From Arthrobacter horti (GTDB lineage Bacteria > Actinomycetota > Actinomycetes > Actinomycetales > Micrococcaceae), in the NCBI RefSeq assembly GCF_030731045.1, contig NZ_JAVALS010000006.1, positions 124,001 through 188,000 of the forward strand: a DNA stretch of 64,000 bases, in the 5' to 3' direction. The stretch's first letter is position 1. Every line of letters begins with the position of its first letter. The notes beneath the pieces were generated by a model. That model ran no database searches. It was not told the DNA's origin and saw only the letters and a list, made by a program, of their open reading frames with translations. A program made the translations under genes and the position numbers. Shown here in pieces: positions 36,472 through 44,851 of this stretch.

Positions 36472-38052
36472 TCAGCCCACCCGGACGTTGAAGAAGGACA
36501 TCGGAGTGGCAGCCCAGTCGAAGGTGATGCCCTTCAGGTCCTTGCGGTACCCGACCGGGAAGGACACCTGGTACATGTTCGCGGTCACGGAGTCGGCGGC
36601 GACGTCGCTCTCGACCTGCTTGTACAGATCGCAGCGCTTGGCTTCATCGGGCTGAGTGCGGGCCTGGGCCAGGAGGGAGTCGACCTTCGGGTTGGTGTAG
36701 GCACCCTTGTTGGTGATGCCGATGCTCTTGGAGTTGTACAGCTTGTCCAGGGCGGCACCGGGGTCCGGGCTCATGATGTAGTCGTTCAGCAGCATCATCG
36801 ACGGGATGGTGGACGGGCTGGAGAGCGTCTTCAGGTAGTCCGGGAAAGCGATGGGCACCAGGTTGACGTTGACTCCCAGGTCCTTGAGGTTGGACTGGAA
36901 GAGCGTGGCCAGCTGGGTCTGGACGGAATCCACGGACTGGTAGCGGAGCTCCAGGGTCTGGTTGCCGAGGCCGGCGAGCAGCTGCTTGGCCTGGGCGGTG
37001 TCCTGGGCCGAGGGGGCGGACCCGTCAGGACGGCAGGTGAACGAGTCGGAGATGACGCCGGAGGCGATCGATCCGTTGCCGTTCTCGATCTTGGCGTAGC
37101 CGCCGGCGTAGTCGAAGGCGAGCTTGAGGCCCTGACGGATCTTGGGATCCGCAGTGGCTCCCGTGGACGTGTTGAAGAACACCTGGGTCAGACCGGAGGT
37201 CTTGAGGAAGGCGACGTCCACGCCCGGCTGGCCCTTGATGGCGGCGGCGTCGATCGCGGAGATGCCCAGGGCGATGTCGACGTTGCCGGCCTTGAGCTCG
37301 TCACGCTCGGTGGCGCTCTCATCGATGCGGCGGAAGGTCATCTGCGTGGGCCGCTTGTCGTCGAAACCCCAGTACTTGTCGTACCGGGTGACGGCGGTGC
37401 CGTCCGCGGTGGAGGTGCCGGTGCCGACGAATGGGCCGGTGCCGGCTTCGTGGGACTGCAGCCAGCCCTGGCCGTCATCCTTGCCGGCGTTCTTGGTGAC
37501 CAGGTCGGCCTCCATGACGTAAACGTTGGCGAGGCCGTTGATGAAGAAGGCGTTGGGGGCCTTCAGATTGATCACCACGTGCTTGTCATCCACCACGGTG
37601 GTGGAGTCGTAGCCCTGGAGCTGGGAGGCGATGCCCTGGCCCAGTCGGACGTAGCGGTCCAGGCTGAACTTGACGTCCTTGGCGGTCATGGTGGTGCCGT
37701 CGTGGAAGGTGACGCCGTCACGCAGGGTGAAAGCGATGGACTTGGCATCCGGGGCCACCTTGAACTCGGTGGCCAGCGCGCCGACCATCTTGTTCTGGGC
37801 ATCGAACTTGATGAGGGGTTCGTAGACGATGTTGTCCACCATGTTCGTCTGTGCGTAGTCGGCGCGCAGCGGGTCCATGGTGTTGAACTCGTGCTTGAAG
37901 GCCACGACGATCGCGTTCGAGCCGCCGCTGGCGTTGCCGCCACCGCCGCCCGCGCCACCGGCGGTGCAAGCGGTCAGCATCGAGGCGACAAGCGGAACGG
38001 TCAGGATGGCCGCACGCGTGGTGGGCCGGAAGTGACGGATGTTGAAAGACAT
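36472..38052 (-). CDS. Family-5 solute-binding lipoprotein (module 1)
   Basis: 526-aa extracellular binding protein of the peptide/nickel/opine class (SBP_bac_5). Lipoprotein signal: SMLTAC lipobox, followed by a Gly/Ser-rich linker. The typical TLRDGVTFHDGTTMTAKDVKFSLDRY stretch (in parts) is seen, and WLQSHEAGTGPF marks the family. Sequence order parallels the module 2 protein at 47810. Ligand unknown. Preceded by AGGAG at 38052. Confidence 0.92.
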   Translation of the reverse strand: MSFNIRHFRPTTRAAILTVPLVASMLTACTAGGAGGGGGNASGGSNAIVVAFKHEFNTMDPLRADYAQTNMVDNIVYEPLIKFDAQNKMVGALATEFKVAPDAKSIAFTLRDGVTFHDGTTMTAKDVKFSLDRYVRLGQGIASQLQGYDSTTVVDDKHVVINLKAPNAFFINGLANVYVMEADLVTKNAGKDDGQGWLQSHEAGTGPFVGTGTSTADGTAVTRYDKYWGFDDKRPTQMTFRRIDESATERDELKAGNVDIALGISAIDAAAIKGQPGVDVAFLKTSGLTQVFFNTSTGATADPKIRQGLKLAFDYAGGYAKIENGNGSIASGVISDSFTCRPDGSAPSAQDTAQAKQLLAGLGNQTLELRYQSVDSVQTQLATLFQSNLKDLGVNVNLVPIAFPDYLKTLSSPSTIPSMMLLNDYIMSPDPGAALDKLYNSKSIGITNKGAYTNPKVDSLLAQARTQPDEAKRCDLYKQVESDVAADSVTANMYQVSFPVGYRKDLKGITFDWAATPMSFFNVRVG

Positions 38053-38271
38053 GGGGGGCTCCTGGAGTCCTGTCAGTGAAGAGGTGTTTCGGGGGGACGG
38101 ACAGCGCCTGCGCTGTTTCCGGTGTCGCCGGGCGGACGGAACCTTGGGTCAAGGGCCGCTGGGCGGATCAAGTTTCCTTTGGAGTGCTGTGCGGTCAGCG
38201 GGTGGGCCGCTGAGCGTGGGCGCAGCAGGCGGGATGGGACGGCGCCTGCGGCGCCGGGCGGGGCGAGGAGA

Positions 38272-39516
38272 TCAGAGCTGCCAGATCCCGCGTGGAGACT
38301 CGGTGATCCATTCGGCGCCGTCCGCCGTGACGAGAGCCATGTCGCCTGCGACGATGCAGCCCAGTCCGGGAACGGTGAAGTTGGGGTGGACTTCGATGAC
38401 CATGCCGGGTTCGATCAGAACACCGTCAGAGTCGAGGGACTTGTCCCTGAGAGGGTTGAGGTCCCGGGCCATGCCGGGCTCGACATAGCTGAGGCCGAGC
38501 CCGTGGCAGCTCTGGAAACGGAAGGGATCCGTCTCCCGGGTGAAGGGGGCGTGCTCGGCGTACATGTCCTCGATGACATCGATGACGCGGTGCAGGGGCT
38601 CGCCGGGACGCATGGCCGCAAGGGCCGCGTCCTGGATGTTCAGGAGGATCTCGGAGTACTTGACGAGCTCTGCGCTCGGGGTTCCCCGGACTCCCATCCT
38701 GAGGCACTGGCCGAAGTAGCCTTCGTAGGACGTGGTGGTGCCCATCTGCACACGGTCACGGTCGGTGACCTCGGCGGGCAGTTCCATGAACTCGAAGTAC
38801 GTGGTGGGGGGCTCCTCACCGACGGACAGCCAGCAATTGGCCAGGTCCGCGCCGAGGAGACGCCCGGTGTGTTCGATCTCCGCCACGATCGACGGGCCCG
38901 AGGCGCCGGGCCGGGTCGATTCGGCGAAGGCCGCTGCGACCATGGCGTCGGAGATACGGGCGGAGATGCGGAACATCTCGACCTCCTCCGGGGTGCGGGT
39001 CAGACGCAGACGGTCGAGGACGTCCTCCGCGGCCACGGTCTCGAAGCCACCGAGTTCCTGCTCCACACCGGCGAAGGCCGCGTGGGTCAGTTCCTCGGTG
39101 CCGACCAGACCGATCCGGGAGCCTGCGGCGATGCCGGCCTGGGCCAGGAACTTGGCAGCGGCGGCGGGGTGGAGCCGCTGTTCGCCGGTCTGGATGACCT
39201 CACCGAACCAGCCGGCGCGGACACCGAACTCGCGGGTCTCGTGAGCCCCGAAGGTGAGGATCGCGGCCGGGCCGGAAGCGGTGAGCACCACGGTGGACGG
39301 GGTCGGCTTGGCGGCGTAGCCGGCCAGGTACTGGACGTAGCCGGCGGTGCGGGTGCGGGAGCCCAGCATCCGGGGGCTGGCGAAGGCCACCAGGGCGTCG
39401 ATGCCCTGCTCGAGGAGTGCTGCGCGGATCCGGGCAACGCGGGCCTGGAGGACGGAATCGGGAATCCGGGCCGTGTAGCGCTCCAGCATTGCGGTGGCGC
39501 TGCTCTGAGTGGTCAT
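38272..39516 (-). CDS. M24-fold ('pita-bread') hydrolase lacking metal ligands
   Basis: 414-aa creatinase/aminopeptidase-P-like protein with an N-terminal creatinase-type domain and a C-terminal pita-bread domain. Metal-dependent members have D-D-H-E-E; here the His is kept (CHGLGLSY), but the first Asp pair aligns with Gly and Gln (MGTTTSYEGYFGQCLRM), the first Glu with His (EVHPN) and the last with Ala/Gly (IVAGD). A metal-free mechanism as in creatinase is therefore likely; peptidase activity is doubtful. Start ATG 39516 (MTTQSSA); the frame extends upstream without signal. It heads module 1. Confidence 0.75.
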   Translation of the reverse strand: MTTQSSATAMLERYTARIPDSVLQARVARIRAALLEQGIDALVAFASPRMLGSRTRTAGYVQYLAGYAAKPTPSTVVLTASGPAAILTFGAHETREFGVRAGWFGEVIQTGEQRLHPAAAAKFLAQAGIAAGSRIGLVGTEELTHAAFAGVEQELGGFETVAAEDVLDRLRLTRTPEEVEMFRISARISDAMVAAAFAESTRPGASGPSIVAEIEHTGRLLGADLANCWLSVGEEPPTTYFEFMELPAEVTDRDRVQMGTTTSYEGYFGQCLRMGVRGTPSAELVKYSEILLNIQDAALAAMRPGEPLHRVIDVIEDMYAEHAPFTRETDPFRFQSCHGLGLSYVEPGMARDLNPLRDKSLDSDGVLIEPGMVIEVHPNFTVPGLGCIVAGDMALVTADGAEWITESPRGIWQL

Positions 39517-40053
39517 TGGACGCCATCCTGGGGGTTGCCGGTGCGGGGGGATTCGATGCCATTTCTGGCGACCAGTGCTGGGGAGACAGTGGGCCGCGGC
39601 AGCGCGGCTTCCGTCTTCCGCCGTGCCGAACTCGCCTTCGGCACTGCAGCGTCTGTGTGGTTCATGGTTCAGAGCCAATCTGTCTTGGGTGAAGCCCCGG
39701 GGGGTGGGGATGAAATAAATGTAAGCTTCGTCACATTCTTCTGCAAGAGAAGAAGTGGAAATTGTGGGATGAATTTTTTCCATTCCTTATGGCTTGGTAT
39801 TCCAAGGAAGGCAGAAACTCCCGGATCGCAGGGCCTGAGACCTCCATCACACCACTTCCGAGTCTCGCCGCACACGCGGTCCCGGGGCGATTGTTACGGG
39901 ATCCCAAGCTCTTGGGATACCGAATAGCCCCTCTAGGGGGCGGTTGCGACGGGCCTCTCAGCGACATCCACGCCTCGCAGCCATGTTTCTGTATACGATT
40001 CCAGCCCATCGGGGACGCCTTCTCCCCCGCCCAGCCACGCCTAGAGTGGCCCC
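39517..40053. other. Gene-free intergenic region upstream of module 1
   Basis: 537 bases between the divergent M24-like gene and the MocA-like gene, with an AT-rich block at about 39700-39790. No credible ORF. It contains the perfect inverted repeat at 39901-39918 and probably the promoters of module 1 and of the MocA-like gene. Confidence 0.6.
39901..39918. promoter_or_regulatory. Perfect inverted repeat, candidate operator
   Basis: ATCCCAAG-CT-CTTGGGAT, in the divergent region upstream of module 1 and the MocA-like gene. A homodimeric regulator could bind; which one is unknown. Confidence 0.5.
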
Positions 40054-40671
40054 ATGAACGACACCTCGCGCACCACCGCCGTCCTTCTCGCCGCCGGCGC
40101 CGGAACCCGCCTCGGCCTAGGCCCCAAGGCGCTGCTGAAGCGGCGCGGGACGGCCCTCGTGGAGCATCTCGCCGCGGTATTGCACGACGGCGGCTGCTCA
40201 CGCGTCGTCGTCGTGCTCGGCGCCCAGGCGGAGCGCGTGCGGCGCGAAGCGTCGTTGGACGGCTGCACCGTGGTGGTCAATCCGGCATGGGAGGAGGGCA
40301 TGGGAACGTCGCTCCGCGCAGGCCTCGGAGCCGTCCCCGCAGGCGAGAACGCCCTGGTGGCGCTGGTGGACCAGCCTGCGCTGGCCGTGGAGGCCGTACG
40401 GGCCGTTCTGGGCGCTCACCGGCCCGGACAGGTCACCGCGGCCGCCTATCCGGATCCTGACGGCGCACTGCGCCGCGGGCACCCCGTCCTGTTCGATGCC
40501 TCACTGCTGGCCCGGGTGGCCGCTTCCGCCTCCGGGGACGAGGGCGCCCGCCGCTTCCTGCAGACCCACGCAGGCCTGGTGGCACTGGTCGACTGCGGGG
40601 CCTGGGGCGACGGGCGGGACGTGGACACCCCCGAGGACCTGCGCCTCCTGGAGCCGGATCCGGGGTCCTGA
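40054..40671 (+). CDS. MocA-like molybdenum cofactor cytidylyltransferase/nucleotidyltransferase
   Basis: 205-aa nucleotidyltransferase with GT-A/MobA fold: LLAAGAGTRLGLGPKALL at the N-terminus (nucleotide-binding signature), VNPAWEEGMGTSLRAGL and LVDQPAL (metal-binding Asp). MocA makes the cytosine dinucleotide form of the molybdenum cofactor used by xanthine dehydrogenase family enzymes, such as the one at 51906-55724 in this window, which fits. It could also be another member such as a MobA-type enzyme. Located alone between the two catabolic modules. Confidence 0.82.
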   Translation: MNDTSRTTAVLLAAGAGTRLGLGPKALLKRRGTALVEHLAAVLHDGGCSRVVVVLGAQAERVRREASLDGCTVVVNPAWEEGMGTSLRAGLGAVPAGENALVALVDQPALAVEAVRAVLGAHRPGQVTAAAYPDPDGALRRGHPVLFDASLLARVAASASGDEGARRFLQTHAGLVALVDCGAWGDGRDVDTPEDLRLLEPDPGS

Positions 40672-40828
40672 GAGTCTCCGCCGGCCACTGGGAATGAGCG
40701 GGAATATCCGATTTTCTCCGGAATCTGAAGCATTTCTTCGAGACCTCGCTCAGCATTCTTTCAGAGAAGGTATACCAGGAAGCTCATGGCTCCGGAGGCC
40801 GCCACCGACCCGCGGACGGGCCTGGAAC

Positions 40829-40864
40829 GCAGGAGGTCCCGCCCCAAGGGGCGGGACCTCCTGC
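40829..40864. terminator. Bidirectional terminator between MocA-like gene and module 2
   Basis: Perfect 17-bp inverted repeat GCAGGAGGTCCCGCCCC and complement around AA, between the convergent MocA-like gene (+) and the racemase-like gene (-). Confidence 0.88.
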
Positions 40865-40908
40865 GTCGACGGAACGGTGCTGACGAGACGGCACCGGTGG
40901 AACGGGCG

Positions 40909-41595
40909 TCAGCCGAGGCTTGCGGCCTTGCCGGGCTCCCAGCGGAAGTCCCGGTGTTTGCTCGTGGTGAGCGAGAGGTGCGCGAGCGATTCGCACCAGG
41001 TGACCGCCGTCGTCAGTGGATCCACCACGGGGACGCCGCACTCACGTGACAGGTGCTCCTGCACACCCAGCAGGCCGGCGCCGGCCAGGACGATCACGTC
41101 CGCACCGCCGGCGAGCAGGGCCTGCGCGGCCGGCACGAACGTCGCAGGATCCGCAGGGTCCGCCCCCACGGCCACGTGGATGCCCCGCAGGCGCGAGGAC
41201 AGGCCCATGGCCGCCACGCTCTCCCGTACGGGGCCCACCACCAGGTCCGAGGTGGCCAGGATGCCCACCTCGCTCCCCAGCAGGCAGGCGGCCATCATGC
41301 CGGCCTCGGTGATGTCCACCACCGGCACGTCCATGAGCTGCCGGGCGCCCTCGCGGCCGTGCTCGCCGAAACCCACCATGACCACGCCGTCGCACCGTCC
41401 GCGCCAGCGCGCCATCACCTGCAGGCTGGCGGCGGCGCTGATGAAGCTGTCGTAGAAGCCGACCACGCGCTCCGCACCGAACTCGGGCGTGGCCACCTCC
41501 ACCGTGGTGGAGGACGCCGCCACGGACTGCGCGACGGCGCGGATCCGCTCACTCGTGGCCGTGGAGGTGTTGCAGTTGACCAGCAGCAGCCGCAT
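40909..41595 (-). CDS. Hydantoin-racemase-family protein lacking both catalytic Cys (module 2)
   Basis: 228-aa relative of the protein at 23928, with the same N-terminus (RLLLVNCNTS) and the GEHGREG motif, so the two share a subfamily. Both catalytic cysteines of hydantoin racemases are replaced: the first by Gly/Phe (VGFGEHGREG) and the second, Cys180 equivalent, by Gly (VLAGAGLLG). Two cysteines exist in other places (8 and 104). It may be a binding protein, use a different mechanism, or be non-enzymatic. Start ATG 41595 with a weak signal; the frame is open upstream into the TIM-barrel gene. It is the last gene of module 2. Confidence 0.72.
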   Translation of the reverse strand: MRLLLVNCNTSTATSERIRAVAQSVAASSTTVEVATPEFGAERVVGFYDSFISAAASLQVMARWRGRCDGVVMVGFGEHGREGARQLMDVPVVDITEAGMMAACLLGSEVGILATSDLVVGPVRESVAAMGLSSRLRGIHVAVGADPADPATFVPAAQALLAGGADVIVLAGAGLLGVQEHLSRECGVPVVDPLTTAVTWCESLAHLSLTTSKHRDFRWEPGKAASLG

Positions 41596-41656
41596 GGGCC
41601 GCCGCTCTGTGCCGGGCGCCCGCCCGCCCACGGGGTCCGGCTCAGTGACGGAGTGC

Positions 41657-42784
41657 TCAGCCACGCGCCGCCGCCAGCCGCGCCTTGGCCTCCTCCGGGC
41701 CCTCCAGGGCGATGCCATGGCGGCGGCACACGTCCAGGACGTAAGCGTGGGAGTCGGACACCCATTCCCAGCATTCCTTCTCGCCCCAGACGCGCCGGTC
41801 GAACTCGTCGAAACCGGGGACCTCGCCCGCATCGACGCGGTCGCTGAACGCGTTGCCCAGGCGGACGAACTCCGCCAGTTCCTCATCGCTGAGGTCCGGG
41901 TGGCCCGCGCGCCAGACGGGGTCGTTGAGCTCCAGTCGGCTGCGGACGTCCTGGCTGGCGAGGTCGGGGAACGTCACGCCCTCGGCACGGACGAAGGCGA
42001 CCTCCAGGGAGAGGTTGAGGTCCGGGTTGTGCTCGGCGAGCAGCGGGATGATCGGGTTCAGGTCCACCACGCCCTGGCCGTTGGGCCGGGACTGGTACTT
42101 GAAGCCGTCATGCGCACGGATCAGGACGGCGTCCTTGATGTGGGTCTGGCGGACGTACGGGGCCACGCGGCGCGCCGTCTCCTCCGGGACCTCGCCGCGC
42201 TGCAGCGGGTTGGCGGTGTCGTAGGTGATGCCGACGACGTCGGGGCCCACCTCTTCGATGAGGTGCACCAGCTCGAAGGAGGTGATCTCCTCGTGCGTCT
42301 CCAGGTTGATGTGCACGCCATTGTCCCGGGCGATGGGAGCCAGGCGCTTGAGGAGGCGCTCGATGCCTTCCAGCTGCTCGTCCCACGGCACGTCCGTCCG
42401 GAAGCGGTCGTACATGTGATAGCCGGGGAAGTTCTTGATCCCGCCGGTGGCGGACCACAGCTCGTACACGCCGATCCGGGAGCACGCCTCGATGATCTTC
42501 CGGAAGCCGAGCAAGGTGTCGCCGTCGCCGAGGGCACGGAGCTCCGGGCTCTCGGCCAGGGCGTACGGGTTCGTCTTGCCCAGGCCGGACTCGAGGTACA
42601 GCCCCAGATCATCCGCGCAGTCACGGATCTCCCGCAGGTACCCCGGGTCCAGGGTGGGGCTCAGGTGGAGGGTGGAGCGGAAGTAGAGGCCGTGCAGGCC
42701 TCTCTCCGAGGCCTGCTGGAGCTGCTCCACGGGGGTGAGGCGCCCGGCTCCGGGCAGCTTCACGGCGTCGCTTCCAAGTCGCAT
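41657..42784 (-). CDS. Sugar-phosphate isomerase/epimerase-like TIM-barrel protein (module 2)
   Basis: 375-aa xylose-isomerase-like protein, clear paralogue of the module 1 protein (31529): shared runs include LETHEEITSFELV, YDTAN, YVRQTH, DRFRTDV and the LYLESGLGK N-terminal stretch (LYLETGLGK in module 1). Ligand candidates are conserved as Glu (NLETHEE), Asp (YDTAN), His (QTHIKDA) and Glu (LSLEVAF). A C-terminal extension of ~60 residues follows the barrel. ATG 42784 has AAAGGA upstream. Substrate unknown, presumably the compound imported by the module's transporter. Confidence 0.82.
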   Translation of the reverse strand: MRLGSDAVKLPGAGRLTPVEQLQQASERGLHGLYFRSTLHLSPTLDPGYLREIRDCADDLGLYLESGLGKTNPYALAESPELRALGDGDTLLGFRKIIEACSRIGVYELWSATGGIKNFPGYHMYDRFRTDVPWDEQLEGIERLLKRLAPIARDNGVHINLETHEEITSFELVHLIEEVGPDVVGITYDTANPLQRGEVPEETARRVAPYVRQTHIKDAVLIRAHDGFKYQSRPNGQGVVDLNPIIPLLAEHNPDLNLSLEVAFVRAEGVTFPDLASQDVRSRLELNDPVWRAGHPDLSDEELAEFVRLGNAFSDRVDAGEVPGFDEFDRRVWGEKECWEWVSDSHAYVLDVCRRHGIALEGPEEAKARLAAARG

Positions 42785-42830
42785 GGTGAGTCCTTTCAGG
42801 TCGTGCCGCCGAGAGCGGCGTGCAGCGGGT

Positions 42831-44003
42831 TCAGCTGAGGGAGCCGGCCATCCGCCGGACCGCCTCCTCCACCAGATCGGGGTGGGTTCCGAAGTTGAGG
42901 CGCACGAAGCCCTCTCCCCCGGCGACGAATTCGAGTCCGCCGCTCAGGGCCACGCGGGCGTGTTCCAGGAAGTGCGCGGCCGGGTCCGGGCCGAGGCCCA
43001 GTGGGCGGCAGTCGATCCACGCCAGGAAGGACGCCTCCGGCCGGACGATCCGCGCCTCGGGAAGGTGTGTGGCCACGGCCTCCAGGAGACGGTCCCGGGC
43101 GACGGACAGGTCCTCCCGGAGCCCCAGCAGCCACTCGCGCCCGTCGTTCAGGGCGCTCACCTGGGCCAGGACGCCCAGCTGGCTGGCCCCGCGGGACAGG
43201 GAGAGCGGCAGCCGCTCCAAGGTGCTCACGCCGCCCGTGGCGGCGATCGCCGCGGCGATCTTGGCCCCGGCCAGGTTCCAGGCCTTGGAGGCGGAGAACA
43301 GGATGACGGCGTCCGAGCCAGCCGCTACCTCCAGATACGGCACGTGCGTCGCCCCGGCGAGCGCCATGGGGCTGTGCACCTCATCCGAGATGACCTGCAC
43401 CCCGAACCGTGCGGCGAGGGCCGCGAGCGCTTCGAGCTCCGCGCGGGTGTGGGCCACGCCGGTTGGGTTGTGGGGGTTGCACAGGACGTACACGCAACCC
43501 GCCGAGCGCGCGGTGGCGTCCGCGAACGCGTCCTCGATCGCCGTGAGGTCCAGGCGCCAGTCCGCACCGAGCGGGACGGGCCGCACCGTGCGCCCGGCCT
43601 CCACGGCGGACTGTGCGAGCGGGCCGTACACCGGGGTGCTCATCATGACCTCGCCCTGGACCCCGCCACGGAGGATCTCGGTCAGGCCGGCCACCACATT
43701 GGCGAAGGTCCTGACCTGCTCGCGGGCCACGGGCACGCCCCAGACGTCCGCCGCGTACGCGGCCACGGCCTGCTCGTACGGTTCGGACCAGGCGTACCCC
43801 AGGTCACCGGCGTCGACGACGGCGCGCAGCTCGTCCAGCACGCACGCCGGCGGTGCGGCGTCCATCTCAGCCACCCAGAGCGGCAGGACGTCCGGCGGGT
43901 AGGCGCGCCATTTGACGCTGCGCCGGCGGGACAGGGCCGCCGTGTCCAGCGAGAGCAGCGGATGCCGCTGCTCCGGTGAGCCGGCCTCCTGAGCCGCGCT
44001 CAC
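42831..44003 (-). CDS. MalY/PatB-type PLP-dependent aminotransferase (module 2)
   Basis: 390-aa fold-I PLP enzyme. The cystathionine beta-lyase/MalY-type start (LPLWVAEMDA), CNPHNPTGVAHTRAEL, the SDEVHSPMAL block and the PLP-lysine sequence SASKAWNLAGAK are all seen. MalY/PatB members are often C-S lyases or aminotransferases. The start GTG 44003 overlaps the DppF-like stop (GTGA). In a module with an importer and an epimerase-like enzyme, it could remove or transfer the amino group of an imported amino acid derivative. Confidence 0.86.
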   Translation of the reverse strand: MSAAQEAGSPEQRHPLLSLDTAALSRRRSVKWRAYPPDVLPLWVAEMDAAPPACVLDELRAVVDAGDLGYAWSEPYEQAVAAYAADVWGVPVAREQVRTFANVVAGLTEILRGGVQGEVMMSTPVYGPLAQSAVEAGRTVRPVPLGADWRLDLTAIEDAFADATARSAGCVYVLCNPHNPTGVAHTRAELEALAALAARFGVQVISDEVHSPMALAGATHVPYLEVAAGSDAVILFSASKAWNLAGAKIAAAIAATGGVSTLERLPLSLSRGASQLGVLAQVSALNDGREWLLGLREDLSVARDRLLEAVATHLPEARIVRPEASFLAWIDCRPLGLGPDPAAHFLEHARVALSGGLEFVAGGEGFVRLNFGTHPDLVEEAVRRMAGSLS

Positions 44004-44851
44004 GCCGTCGTCCCTTCCGCGGCCGCTCGCCGGGCCGCACGGGCGGCGAGCCGGACCGCGAGGCGCTCCTTGGCCACCTCCGGGTCCGGGACCGGGACCG
44101 CCTCCAGCAGCGACTGCGTGTACGGGTCCGCCGGTTGGGACAGCACGGTGCCGGCGTCCCCGGACTCCACGATGCGACCGCGGTTCAGGACGTGGACCAC
44201 CGAACACACCTGCTTGACCACGGCCAGATTGTGGGCCACGAACAGCAGGGACAGATTCAGATCACGCTGCATGTCCACCAGGAGACCGAGGACCTGCGCC
44301 TGGACGGAGACGTCCAGGGCGGACACGGGTTCGTCGCAGACCAGCAGCTTCGGCTGCACCGCCAGGGCGCGGGCGATGGCGATGCGCTGCCGCTGGCCGC
44401 CGGAGAACGACGCCGGGTAGCGCGGCAGATCGCGCTCGGCCAGGCCGACCATCTCGAGGAGGCGCCCGGCCTCCTCACGCCGCCGGGCGGCGTCGCCGTA
44501 GAGCTCGTGGACGATCATCCCCTCACAGATGATGTCCTCCACCCTCATGCGCGGGTTCAGGCTCGCGGTGGGGTCCTGGAACACGAGCTGGACGTCCTTG
44601 GCCAGGCGCCTGCGGTGGTTGAAGCCGGACTTCGCCAGGGACTCGCCCTCGAAGAGGATCTCGCCGGAGTCCGCGCTCTCCAGGCCCATGATGCAGCGGA
44701 TGATGGTGGTCTTGCCGGAACCGGACTCGCCCACCAGGCCCGTAATGGTGCCGGGCTCCACGGTGAAGCTCACATCGTCCAGGGCCTGGGAGCGGCGGCG
44801 GCCGCGGCCGAAGGACTTGGAGAGGGACCTGACCTCCAGAATGCTGCTCAT
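44000..44851 (-). CDS. Peptide/nickel-type ABC transporter ATPase, DppF-like (module 2)
   Basis: 283-aa ATPase: Walker A GESGSGKTT, QDPTASLNPRM, signature [15 protein letters not shown], Walker B LLVCDEPVSALDVSVQAQVL, H-loop VAHN. Very similar to the module 1 ATPase (32680). The start overlaps the stop of the DppD-like gene by four bases. Confidence 0.92.
   Translation of the reverse strand: MSSILEVRSLSKSFGRGRRRSQALDDVSFTVEPGTITGLVGESGSGKTTIIRCIMGLESADSGEILFEGESLAKSGFNHRRRLAKDVQLVFQDPTASLNPRMRVEDIICEGMIVHELYGDAARRREEAGRLLEMVGLAERDLPRYPASFSGGQRQRIAIARALAVQPKLLVCDEPVSALDVSVQAQVLGLLVDMQRDLNLSLLFVAHNLAVVKQVCSVVHVLNRGRIVESGDAGTVLSQPADPYTQSLLEAVPVPDPEVAKERLAVRLAARAARRAAAEGTTA

Noticed and set aside
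38272-39516. Calling the M24 protein a Xaa-Pro aminopeptidase
   Set aside because: Four of the five metal ligands needed by these peptidases are replaced.
40909-41595. Calling the module 2 protein a functional hydantoin racemase
   Set aside because: Both catalytic cysteines are missing.
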